A stretch of 64,000 nt of DNA, taken from contig OZ024912.1 in the NCBI GenBank assembly GCA_964017125.1, positions 62,381,282 through 62,445,281 on the forward strand, read 5' to 3'. A program made the position numbers and the translations under genes. Source of the DNA: Flabesymbios commensalis (taxonomy: Eukaryota > Annelida > Polychaeta > Terebellida > Flabelligeridae). The notes below the pieces were generated by a model. It saw only the letters and a program-made list of their open reading frames with translations. It searched no databases and was not told the DNA's origin. This document shows positions 23,350-34,689 of this stretch, one piece after another (position 1 is the stretch's first letter; every line of letters begins with the position of its first letter).

Positions 23350-23560
23350 CTGTGTGCCAGTAGTTATGTTTTACAATGAAACTGTATACCTTCCGTAAGC
23401 ATCCGAAAAAATGAAAAAAGTGGCATATATATTGTTAATTTTATATTTAGCTGATTGAACCCAATACATACACAAAATACTGACGTCCTGCCGCCAGTGG
23501 TTCTGCTTGGTCCCAATATCAATGTTTAACCTGCAAGTCCCAACAACCTAGTTAGTTTAA

Positions 23561-23561
<1 letters not shown>

Positions 23562-23598
<37 letters not shown>
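23562..23598. repeat. (TA)n microsatellite
   Basis: About 18 TA dinucleotides in a row. Confidence 0.95.
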
Positions 23599-23602
<4 letters not shown>

Positions 23603-23723
23603 ACATAATTTATTAATTTAATTTTTTGTACATAATTAAAATAATATATAATGTTCACATTAAAAAAATCTACATGGAAATATCATTTTCCAGTTATATT
23701 CACTTCTGAATGAATTTTCACAG

Positions 23724-24400
23724 GAAAAGGTGGACATTGTCTCTACAAATCCACATGTTGTGCTGTACCAGTTAGACAATGAGAAATGTTGCATGAAACA
23801 AGCAGTCAGAGGAAATGAGACTACATTCAGATGTGTTAGTTGTAAGAGGAAATGTTCACATCCGGCACAGTATGAAAAGTTTCTAGATACATCTGATGAC
23901 AAGGCAATAAAATCAATAAAATTATCATACAATAAACCGTTGAGAGAATGTCCGCGATACATAGCCACGCTTATATCGACAGAACCTATAACATTCTCCA
24001 CTAAACAACCAGATATGAAAAAAATGGAACACTTCACAGCATCAACTGAAGGAAATTGCCGTTGTGGGAGATTACTGAAAGATGGCGTTTCTCATCGCAC
24101 TAAGTATATACCGGTATTTACCGCTAACAATCGTTCATATGCTACAGGTAAGAAAACATATATTGTCGGATAATAAACTTAAGAATATTTCACACATCAA
24201 TGAGTCATTGCAAATATGTTTTACAATATTGTGAATAACCTAATTATTATAATATTTAAAGAAAAAACAAACATTTATTGGCCTATCATAATATGTAACC
24301 AGCTAGGTAAGGTATAAACTGAAATTAGGTTACCATGATGGTGGGTGCATCAATCTTTAAATACATCATGCAAAGCAATAAAAATCAATTGTTATTATAA

Positions 24401-24440
<40 letters not shown>

Positions 24441-27400
24441 TTTACGTCACACCCAAATTCTGTCGACGTTGACCACAACGCGCATGCGCGGGCCCTCCAT
24501 TGTTTACTCAGCCAATCATTACGACCCACCTACATTAAAGTGACACAGTTGTGCCAATAATCATTAAAAATAATATAATCATCATTATTTTGGCTTCGTA
24601 ATATATCCCTAAAATGCTGCATATACATAGACTATAATTTTGTAACTCTTTTACATTTGGAGTGACTGTGGCAACCTATAACAAGTGTGCCGAAAGGCAC
24701 TTCTTCTTGTATTTCTTATTTTGGACATGCACGTCCTTATTTTTCTATTAACTGGTAATTTCGCAACAAAAAATGTAAAACACTTATGCAATTATAGTCT
24801 ATGGACATACATACCATGGACATATCAAGAAGCCGAAATAAAATGTTGATTTTGGCCTCATTGCGTCGCTTCAAGCTAGGAATCTGTCTCAGTTTTTTAT
24901 GCCTTGCCTTTTTTTGCACAACGTTCTACCAACATCGACGGCCTTGGCAAACCTTGATAAAGACTAACATTTTCAACTATGTCGTAATAGATAAAGCAAA
25001 TGTTATGTAAAAATGTGAAATTATTATATAGCATGTTCAATGTTTCAAATTTTAATAAAACATTATATGAAACTGCCTTTAATTTAACAGCTTGTGATTT
25101 CAATTTGAAATGTGAGCCTCATAATGTGTTATTTAATGTATGTTTTAATAACTTAATTTGTGATAAATAATTACAGTATGTTCACTGAAATGTATACATT
25201 GTGGCGAAGTCAACGAGTTTGATGGAAGAAAGGAAGGAATTTTGCATTACAAAAATTTCATGATTACACATTCTGTGATGTATGATTACATGCATCAGTA
25301 CCTTTCTATGGGGTAAGGGTTTTTCTTATTATATAAATTATGATATATTGGGACTTTATATTCATATAATACAAAATGTGCACAAATAATGTATTGAGCT
25401 TTGAAATGTAATATGTAATTTTACACCAGCATGTAATTATACGAACGACATGGTTGTCTGCAATTATATTAAAAAGTGTGCATAAAGTGTATGAACTTGT
25501 TTGTTCCAGTAATTGTATGTGGAAAAGCGAATCTTTTTGAACTGTTGATACTGTTGATACATAACAGGGTCATGCACAGGGTGGGCAGAAGGGTCCTGAC
25601 CCCACCCCTAAGCTGCAGATTTAAAAAAAAATTCAAAAATTTCCGGTTCGAGGGACCCCCATATTTGTCTAAATTTTACCTCTTGACCACTCCCCTCCCC
25701 CTTGACGAAAAGCTGCGCACGCCCCTGCATAAATACAGTTTTTAGGTCTAAAACCCTGCAATCCGACACATTTGCAAATGCTGACAGTATTCGGGAACCT
25801 TGCCAACCCAGTCTAAATCTGCCCCTCCTATGCCTACGTAATACGTGCATTCTCGCTGGATGTATTTACTCACACGATATTATCATTTAATAGTTAATTC
25901 ATTGAATATTTTTAATTAAATAATTATAATGGTACAAAATAAATTACCATTAATGCTTCAATACTGGAAAAAAACTTTCCAATACAAATTTATGACAATT
26001 TCTTTCTCTTTTACAAAAGATAAAAAAGTGTTGATCATTAAAGTTATAATAATACCCAGCTGACAAAATAATCAGAGCCAATCGCTACAGAAGCTGGTCC
26101 ACCGTCTACGACGCTGATACAGTGTTATACCTGGAAAGATTCAATGTCCTGACTTTGCTGGGACGACGTCGCGGAATTTGATGAAAGCTCACAATATAGT
26201 CAGTTTACCCAGTCAATTTAAAAGAGCATTAAACTTGCTGTAGGTCTCTACATATAGTGACAAGAAAGGTGATAATCTCCTCCTACAGAACATGTCTCTC
26301 TTGCTCATAAAATTGATTAATTCAACCCGCTGAACACAAAACTTGCTCACAGATTCGTCCACTGCTGTAGCCGCGGTCAAACGTACATTTAATTTGATTT
26401 TCAAATCATAAATGTTAGTCTGACATTAGACAAAAATATCCATTTTTAACAGCAATTGTGTCCAAAATAGCCCTACTTTATAACTTACCACGTTCATATC
26501 ACGATTTGGTGCATGCGGCATACGCAATGCACATGGTTATGTTTATTAAGTGATGCAGACATTATTAAATGACACATTCCATTATTCAACCAATTCATGT
26601 AGAATCACAATTATTAATGCTCGTTGTCTTATAGTCATCAGGGGCATTTTACATTATATTTTTCTATCATTTGTTTATAAGCATATACATATACTGTTTA
26701 GTAGTTTATTTTTATACACACATTATTAAAATACAACTGTTATGATGTACATTCTTACCAAGTAGCTAAGCCTACCTTCTCACTAATTCATTGATGAATT
26801 ATTTTTCAGTATTTCTATTGATGGTTATCACAAAATTTGGGCATGGACACACATAGACCAAGGCAGCAAAGATTTCCTTCAAATGATGCCATACAATCTC
26901 TTTCATGATGCTTGGTTGGGGTTCTTGTCGTTGTTGGACATTAACTATGAAGACGGATTCACCTGCATTATGTGTGGAACGCAACCTAAAACTGTTGTTA
27001 TGGACGGTATTCTACTTGGAATTAAGAAAGATAAAGTCCCACTAGGAAACCCTTCTGCACATAGTGATTCCACTTGTAAATTATCAGGAAGATAAGTTCA
27101 TATATATATTTTCACAATGTCTTATTAATTTATTAATGTAAACATAACTTTCTTGCAATATTTCATTTATAGAAAATCATAAATAATTTAAGATTATAGC
27201 TGATATAAAATTCAGTATCAAGATTGAAAATATTGCCTTCAAAATTTTGATATATAATTCATAATTAAAGGAGTAGTCTACTGTGTACGAACAGCGGGAC
27301 ACTAAGGTACCCAGAAAGCAACACGTTTATTACAAATCCATAGTCAACGCTGGAAACATACATAAAAATGCTCTATATCTTTAACTATTTTTTTCATTTT

Positions 27401-29532
27401 AACAAACTAGCATTTTTATTTATTAATATAAACAATTTGTGATAAATTGCAGATTACATTGATAAATTTATGTGGTTTATATAAATTATGTTTTTCTTTT
27501 TCTTTTTATACTAATCATATGGATAGGGTATTGATAAAAGACAGCAAAGTCAGAAAACTTATGCATTTATTCACAAATAAAGGTTTGGATAAGCAGTCAT
27601 ACACACTACTATCTGAAAGAGCAGCAATACACGCGCCATTTCTGATGAACATTATATTTAACTGTGAAATTAACGAAGATTTATATGTATGTGAAGCAAC
27701 ATCCAAAACATTAGTTCATGAATTATCAAAAAATTATCCAACTTCAAGTATTGTTCCATTTGATGAAGAAATAATTAGGACAATTGAAGATGCTTGCCAA
27801 CATAATTCAACTGTACAGAGTGACGCAAAAAAAATGTTGGCTCTACAACGGCACTCGCCTCTTATTGCAGAAGTGATTTTAAGCAATTCGCCACTACCTG
27901 ACGAACTAATATCTCTTTTAAAAGAAGTACTAAATGTTGTCAAAAAAAATTTACATGCCACCCCACACACTCTTCCCATACCAACTCCAAATGAAGAAGA
28001 AAGATATTACTATCCGTCACTTCCAAAAATATGCGAAAGAGGAGAGTATGTCAAAGACAACAAAACAACCAAAAAGAAAGAGTCATGCATCAAGGCAGCA
28101 ACTCGAAGTAGACTGTCTTCAGGCCTCTTGCATATTTCCTGTGAACATGGCGAGTTGACTAGCAAATCCCTATTGATCCAATAAGAGATACGATAATATA
28201 TGTATTTTTAAAATTGTCAATTTATTTTATTACTATTTTCATATATGCCTGAAAAGTAGACTCCCGCCAATGCGGTCCAGTAGGGGACATAATTATTTGA
28301 CTGTAAATATTTGTATGTTAGTATTGATGTGAAATAAATTGTGTGATATATATTTATTTTAAAGACCGGAGCGAAAATCTAAATTGCTATTGTTTCTTAA
28401 CCTTTATAATTAGTGGAACAAAATAACAGAGTTTAAACGTTTTATTAATTAGTCAGTAACGGTATGGCAACACTTTATTTAAATTTTAATTAGTTATATA
28501 ATTTATTTTAAATAAAACTGTAATCTCATTTTGACATTTGTCAAATAAAGAGGTAAATATTTCAGGAGTGTGTTACGGATTTGAGGTATTGGTTTGCCCG
28601 GAATCACCTGATGCTGCATACACACTTTTGCGCACTAGATTCAAGACAGGTATACTACAATAAATATGCACTTTTTTAATTATGTACAAAAATAATGTTG
28701 CAACTCAGTTTAAAAAAAATAATGCTACTTATGATGTTATTAACCTCATTATATTTATACTTCACGAAATTGGATATTGCAAGATCAACATATATATTAA
28801 TTATTTTGTTTAATATTTTTTACAGCGCCATCATTGATAGTATATGATAATGCCTGCAATCTGCACCGCTATGCTTTAAATAGAGATCCAGGCTTCTTTG
28901 AAAATTCATTATTCACGGTGGATAGATTTCATTGGAAAAATCATTCAGGTAATGATGTACTTCAGTACATACGCTGTATTATTGTAATAATTTTTCTAAC
29001 ATGCAGAAATTCAAATATTGATATCTTTGATTTTAAAAACAATTATCTAACAATAGACAATAGACAATCTTCGTATCCAGTAGGGGGGGGGGAATATATC
29101 TTCAATGAAAATTACTATTTAAAATTTGTGCCCAGATATACATTATATAGGGGTTATTAAAGTTTAGTAATTGATTTCAAAATAATTATGTTATTACACA
29201 AATACCAAATATACTTTATGTACCTTCAGTATAGTAATATATGTCTACACATCTCCTCACTTTCAGCATGCACCAGTGGCTATAACATTTCAAATTATTC
29301 CCAGCACGCAAATGTCAACACAGAGATAGCTGAGCAGAGGAATTCCACTCTAAGGAAATTGGACAGCATGCTGTCATACATGAACTTTGATACTTTCATG
29401 ATGCACGCCAAAATTTTTTTCTGGTTCAGATCTAAAATTACAATGGCTACATTAAAAGGCTACCCAGATGTGAAGTCAGAATATCATGAACTGTTTCTGC
29501 AATTAAAAACAATTTACAGCACAAAAATATAA
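23724..29532 (+). CDS. KDZ (Kyakuja-Dileera-Zisupton) transposase, seven recognised exons
   Basis: Exons by splice sites and reading phase: 23,724-24,147; 25,177-25,312; 26,810-27,092; 27,527-28,149; 28,566-28,649; 28,826-28,948; 29,277-29,532. Together they keep one open frame of 642 codons to the stop at 29,530; the 5' end is open because exon 1 starts at an acceptor (TTTTCACAG) and no upstream exon was found. Seen in order: CRCGRLLKDG (exon 1), CSLKCIHCGEVNEFDG (exon 2), IDGYHKIWAWTHIDQGS and TCIMCGTQPKTVVMDG (exon 3), CEHG^VCYGFEVLV across the exon 4/5 junction, LIVYDNACNLHRYALNRDP and VDRFHWKNHSG (exon 6), and NTEIAEQRNSTLRKLDSMLS (exon 7). These are the conserved cysteine, D- and E-bearing blocks of KDZ transposases, which cut and paste DNA transposons. 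No stops interrupt the exons, so it is either a young element or a retained gene. Terminal inverted repeats were not found. Intron 3 would begin AT and intron 4 GC. Confidence 0.85.
24395..24440. repeat. (AAT)n microsatellite
   Basis: About 14 AAT units, in intron 1 of the KDZ gene. Confidence 0.95.
24455..24545 (+). repeat. Fragment of a dispersed repeat shared with 31.3 kb
   Basis: GTTGACCA..., GCGCATGCGCGGG, ATTGTTTACTCAGC and GACCCACCTAC correspond to the reverse complement of 31,315-31,375. Sits in intron 1 of the KDZ gene. Confidence 0.5.
24575..24872. mobile_element. Palindromic element family FB, full copy
   Basis: Inverted arms meet at the palindromic centre GGACATGCACGTCC (24,723-24,736). 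Outer parts carry TTTTGGCTTC/GAAGCCGAAA and end near GCGTCGCTT. Other copies: 45,012-45,333, 55,720-56,062, half copy 6,590-6,790. Lies in intron 1 of the KDZ gene. Confidence 0.7.
25565..25727. mobile_element. 163-bp hAT-like MITE with 5-bp target duplication
   Basis: Ends CAGGGTCATGCACAG and CTGCGCACGCCCCTG are inverted copies at about 12 of 15 positions. Both are directly flanked by CATAA (25,560-25,564 and 25,728-25,732). The short CAG...CTG ends and 5-bp duplication fit hAT relatives that duplicate five bases. No coding sequence. Lies in intron 2 of the KDZ gene. Confidence 0.75.
26057..26162. repeat. Degenerate hairpin-family copy
   Basis: Begins ACCCAGCTGACA and ends ACTTTGCTGGGAC, with only remnants of paired arms. 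In intron 2 of the KDZ gene. Confidence 0.5.
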
Positions 29533-29869
29533 ATATATGTATATATTAACTTTTCTCCTTCTTAGTTATCTTAATAATATTATTATGGAATGCAAAATCA
29601 TGTTGGTACCACGGATTAATTATGCTATGGAAAGAGTATTCTCATATTTTCTTGCTTTCTGACTCATATGTGTGATTTGTACTATAAAAGTACCAAAATG
29701 ACAATTAAATATCTAACATATTATATGTTTAAGTGTTGGTTCTACTAGTGTATACATAACGATCCATCTATGCTAAATATGACCAACCCATTACGAATTT
29801 CGGTTCCATATGTTGATTAACATAGGTCGATCACAGGTATCCTGACTTAGTCATTTCCAACCAGCCTCC
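29533..29869. other. Gene-free stretch downstream of the KDZ gene
   Basis: AT-rich; I searched it for an inverted partner to sequence upstream of 23,724 and found none convincing. Confidence 0.4.
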
Positions 29870-30915
29870 CTCAAAGCCCTAGGATTTTTTATCGGCGTCT
29901 GTAAATAATTTGAAAACTTGGTCATTTCACATGTCTTGGATTAACCAGTCAGTCCCTGACTGTTGTGAACCCGGTTCAATTCTTAAGTGCCTCGCGATAT
30001 TTCACTATGAGGATTATTTTGTAAAATTCCTATTTGAATTTGAGCAAATTCTACATGATCTGGACTACCACCAGTGGCGGATCCAGCATAGAGCGTACCC
30101 GGCGTACGCCCCCCCCCCCTTCTTGGTGAAAATATCGCATTTTCATGCATTTTTTGGAATAAAGTGAAGCTAACACCCTTTTTTTAAGCCAAAATATGGC
30201 TTACGCCCCCTACTCTTGCACATTCTGGATCCGCCACTGACCACCCAACACTTGGTAATTTTAAACGTATTCAAAATGCCATGCAGTCCCTGGCTGTTAT
30301 GAATGCGGTTAAATTCTTAAGCGCCTCGCTTGATTTTACCATAAGAATTTTTTTTTTTTTATTCAGAATTAAATTCGAACAAACTCTACATGATCAGGAG
30401 TACCATCTCATAAAGTTTAAAAGCCCTAGGATTTTTTTCGGCGTCTGTAAATAAGTTCAAAACTTGGTCATTCCACACGTCTTGGATCATCCAGTCAGTC
30501 CCAGGCTGTTGTGGACCCGGATTAATTATTAAGCGCCCCGCATGATTTCACCATCAGAATTCCAAAATTCCAAATTTAATTTGAACAAACTCTACATGAT
30601 CTGGACTACCACCCCACAGAGCTTCAAAGCCCTAGGATTTGTTATCGCTGTCTGTAAATAAGTTGAAGGTCATTTCACACGTCTCGGATCATCCAGTCAG
30701 TCCCAGGCTGTTGTGAACCCGGATTAATTCTTAAGCTCCTCGCGTGATTTCAACATTAGAAATATTTTTTTATATTCCAAATTAAATTCGAGTAAATTCC
30801 ACATGATCTGGACTACCATCTTATAGAGTTTAAAAGCCCTAGGATTGTTTCTGCGTCTCCAATTAAATTGAAAACTTGGTCAATTCACACGTCTTGGATC
30901 ATCCAGTCAGTCACG
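29870..30915 (+). repeat. Tandem repeat, ~205-bp unit, four to five copies
   Basis: Each unit contains AAAGCCCTAGGATTTTT, CGTCTGTAAATAA, ACTTGGTCATTTCACACGTC, TTGGATCATCCAGTCAGTCC, TTAAGCGCCTCGC and CATGATCTGGACTACCA. AAGCCCTAGGATT occurs at about 29,875, 30,420, 30,627 and 30,835. The copy between the first two is diverged and interrupted by the MITE at 30,072. Confidence 0.9.
30072..30239. mobile_element. 168-bp hAT-like MITE, TIR CAGTGGCGGATCCAG, 5-bp target duplication
   Basis: Perfect 15-bp terminal inverted repeats, direct repeat ACCAC on both sides (30,067-30,071 and 30,240-30,244), C-rich interior. Inserted into one unit of the ~205-bp array. CAGTGGCG-type ends are widespread in small hAT-derived elements. 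Confidence 0.9.
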
Positions 30916-31059
30916 TCAACAGTTCATCAGTGTGCCATTTTAACTCTCCAGGGAGCAGAGGCCTATAATACGGCCATTGTTTTAGTTGTAGGAACTTATC
31001 GTATGCATTGTCATCTCTGCCCTACAAGTAAAATAATATGCTACTCATTTAGGCTACAC

Positions 31060-31400
31060 CTGGTAAAGTGACTTGCCTATGCAGGACACAACATCGAAAC
31101 AATGAGGGAGAAACATGATATTTGTCTGAAAAATCTGCACCAAGCGAGGATTGAACTCGCACAGCAGGCAGCGGCACTTGTCTCGCTCTAACCACTGTAC
31201 AACGTCCCTGTCTGAAAGTAGGTGGGTCGGCATTAGTCCCATCCGTGACCCATTGCATTCTGGGCAAGCCAGATCAATTTAGCTAGCTCGCGGCTGGCCA
31301 GGAACTAGGCTAGGTCGGCATGTGTCGCTGAGTAAACATTGTGAGCCCACCCGCATGCACAGTAAGCCAGCTATGGTCAACTTCCACAGGAGTGGGGGTC
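31060..31400 (-). mobile_element. tRNA-derived SINE and associated repeat, minus strand
   Basis: Minus strand 31,205-31,135 looks like a tRNA: A-box-like CAGTGGTTAGAGCGAGACAA and B-box-like GCGAGTTCAATCCTCGC. It is followed by GGCAAGTCACTTTACC, a common SINE body word. Upstream on the minus strand, 31,280-31,225 matches 9,929-9,990 and 31,375-31,315 matches 24,455-24,545, so the tRNA part may sit inside a larger dispersed repeat. Acceptor-stem pairing is absent, so it is not a functional tRNA. Confidence 0.7.
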
Positions 31401-32096
31401 GCATCTTCCTCCGCAAGGCTGGCTATCAATCCTGAGGTCACAGACGGCCTCGCTGTGTCAAGACTTGCTGCCGGGAAGATGGGGGGGGGGGGGATCGCCG
31501 CAATGTAAATATCATGGTTCAGTCAAAGCAAAACGGAATATTTTTTAGATATCCTTATTTCTCTACTCTCAATATTACTACGTGATGACGATGATGGCGG
31601 CCTAGTGGAGTTAATGTTAATATGATTGTCTCGACGTTTATTTTGCGTAGAGTATTGCCCTGTGCTATCCACGCCGACTAATTGCTGTTTGACGCTATCG
31701 GCCGCTAAACGCGGCTGTTTCGCGATTTTATTGACACCCTACTGTTACATTTGTTACTTGCATGGTTTGCCATAGACGGCAAATGCATACAGCAGCGCCT
31801 TCTGGTGCACGGCGCTTAATCACTCCCCTCTATCCCCTCTCCAACTTTTGTTTAAAGTTGCACAAAATGTTTTAAAAAACAGATGATTAGATTATCAGAG
31901 GTATATTGAAAAAAAACACAATTAAAAACAGAAGAGGCTCATAATATTGTGCTTCACAGAAAAATTAAATAGAGACTTCTAGGGTTAGGCGCGCATTGGC
32001 CATTACTATCCCCGTGAATCGTGATGCAGTTTTGAAATATTATCGCCCATGTTAGACTACATGTATCATAAAGTTGCAGTTTTGCGCTGATTTCTC
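31401..32096. other. Gene-free stretch
   Basis: No gene. Contains a G-run at 31,482-31,492 and CpG-bearing sequence to 31,760. Confidence 0.45.
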
Positions 32097-32929
32097 TAGC
32101 CCTGAATACAAGGCCAGGCTGTCAAGTAGTCCTATTTATCCTATTTTATCCTATTTTTTCAGCCAATCCTATTTTTTAGACAAACATCCTATTTGTCCTA
32201 TTTTTTCTGAGTTATAATTCCCCCGCGCTCACTTTTTGGGTCCTGAATTTCCCTGCATGCACTTTTTGGGTCGTAAATCTTTTTCCCCGCACACAGTTTT
32301 TGGTTGTGAATTCAAATTTTTCTAAGAGTAAATGCATATTTTTTATTAAATTTTGCTGTTTCTTTTTGACATAATTTTACACTTTGTGGGAAAATACTAA
32401 TACTAGCTCCCGCTGTCACCGAAGGTGCAACGGAGTGATCTATGGAATCGTTCCCGTCCATTTTTTTACCTCTTTTGTCTATAACTTTGTGAGAAAATAA
32501 CATAGGATAACAATTTGTGGTATATGGGTGACTTCCAGATGGATAATGGCCATGTTCAAATATTTAAACTGAATTCAATACGCCATGTCACAGAAGAGAT
32601 TGAATGATGTTACGGCCACGGGCCATTCATGAGCATTTCATTTCCGGAGCAAATCTCAGGATCTACTTGTCCTATTGTCACAAATTTTACACACAACACT
32701 GCTAGGGGGTCCAGTTGTGCCTTTTGGGGTATATGCAGATCTCGAAAACTACTGGACCGATTACTTCATATTGGCAATATGACTGTAATCGGCCCAGTAA
32801 TTTTCGAGATCTGCAATATTATTGCATTTGTATACATGATCTCTAAGGTCCCAAGTTGTGTCTTTTCAGGTTTTTGTTCTTTGACCTAATTTATAACATC
32901 GGTATATCCGATTAAAATATTTTGCGGAA

Positions 32930-33850
32930 TATCATGAAAACCGCTCAAGATAGCTACACCATTGCTATAAAAGAAAATGTGAGGTTTCAGGAGAAGATGC
33001 ACCCTAAAAATGTTTGACTTGATCAAATTCAAAATGGCCGCCTATCGGCCAGTATTTACTTTCACATGACTGCTATTTTTTGGTAAGCCATGCTAGAATA
33101 TGGCTGGACCATTACTATGTAACAAAATATGAGGTTTCAGGATATTAAGATGCACCCTGCAAATTTTGAATTTGATCGAATTCAAGATGGCCAACAGTCG
33201 GCCATTATTCACCTCAATAGGCCTGCTATCGGGTAAAGCATGCTAGATAGCTAGACCATTACTATGAAACAAAATGTGAGGTTTCAGGGGAGGATGCAAC
33301 ATAAAATAAATCAACTTGATCAAATTCGAAATGGCCGTTTGTCTGCCATTATTTACTTGAAGTTTTTTTATGCCAGATATTTGGCAAACCGTGCTAGATG
33401 GCTAGACCATTATTGTATAAAAAAATGTGAGGTTTCAGGGGAGAATGTATCATGAACAATTTTAACTTGTTCAAAATCAGCCATTTGTTTACTTCAAAAT
33501 GCTTCATATTTAGTAGACAGTGCTAGATATCTGAACCATTACTATAAAACAAACTGGGAAATTTCAGGGGAGGGTGCACCCTGGAAAAGTTCAACTTGAT
33601 AAAATTCAATATGGCCTCTTTTCGGCCATTATCAACTTTAACATGCCTAATATATCTGGTAAATCATGCTAGATAGCCAGACCACTCCTATGAAACAAAA
33701 TGTGAGGTTTCAGGAAGGGCCCTGCCCTGAAAAAAATCCTGATCGAATTCAATATGGCTGACTTTCTGCCATTATAGCTACTAATATGGCCAATATGCAT
33801 AATATCTGACAAACCATGGTGGTTTTCTACACCATTACTCTAAAACAGAT
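32930..33850 (+). repeat. ~120-bp tandem repeat (satellite A), forward array of about 7-8 units
   Basis: Units contain GCTAGA..GGCTAGACCATTACTA, AAAATGTGAGGTTTCAGG, GATGCACCCT, TTGATCAAATTCAAAATGGCC and GGCCATTATT. Same family as 1-240 but opposite orientation. It lies wholly inside the hAT-like element. Confidence 0.9.
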
Positions 33851-34579
33851 AGAAGTGATTTTAGACTGACGTTTTGCTTCCACCATTTCTGATTTTCCAT
33901 CAGATTACTTATAAAGTAAAAAAAATACCTGAGGTGTGACTGTGTGTCAAGCCAAGGAACAGCCGGTTAGTTTTTGGGGATGATCTGGATTGAATTCGGA
34001 TCTCACAGATTTGGAAGAATTTTTCATCACAGGTGTGTCTCCGGCCAAGGACAAATTTATTTAATTGTGGGGATGATTTAGATTAAGATCAAGATTCAAA
34101 TTAAGATTTCGAAGGAGGTTTGCCATCTCTGAGCGACTGTCTAGTTCTTGATCTTACTCTTAGACTTGGTGCTGACCGGCCTGTTGCTCACTGCGCTCGC
34201 CAAAAACCGTTGTTTACTCGTCTATCTTAGACTTAGCCTCTTAGACCTACATGTAATTGTTTTTCATCTTAATTTTTGGCACAACCTAGGACTACTTTAA
34301 TATTACTACACAAAATCATTTCAATAGGGAGCATCTGGACTTATGTAGTCTTGTTACATTTGTTATAGGCAGCTGTCTTTAATTACACTGCTCACCCTAG
34401 ACATTGCTCCTTCGCATGTTAAAATGTGCAGATGGTTGACGTCATATCTCCCCCGCTCTCAATTTCAAGTATTGTAGTAAGCTTGTGATTGGCCGGCTGT
34501 CTTGCTAAAAGTACCCTGATCGGCTGGCGAGAATATTATGGTGGGGGAGGGGTGGGTGTAGACAGACACCTGTGTGGAG

Positions 34580-34689
34580 CCCAGCAAACGCGAGGATGTG
34601 ACCCAATGCTGTTTCACTATTGGCCCACTGCCAAACTGGGCTGGACCAACATTGAAACAACATCGGGTCAAGGCTTCATGTTTGCTGGG
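34580..34689. repeat. CCCAGCAAACA hairpin-family copy, 110 bp
   Basis: Starts CCCAGCAAACGCGA and ends CATGTTTGCTGGG. Arms from ACCCAATGCTGTTTCA (34,601 on) and TTGAAACAACATCGGGT (ending ~34,669) pair at about 22 of 27 positions, with GGCCCA/TGGACC next to the loop. Confidence 0.85.

Noticed and set aside
31135-31205. Functional tRNA gene on the minus strand
   Set aside because: The internal promoter boxes are good, but stem pairing is poor and it is embedded in a repeat.
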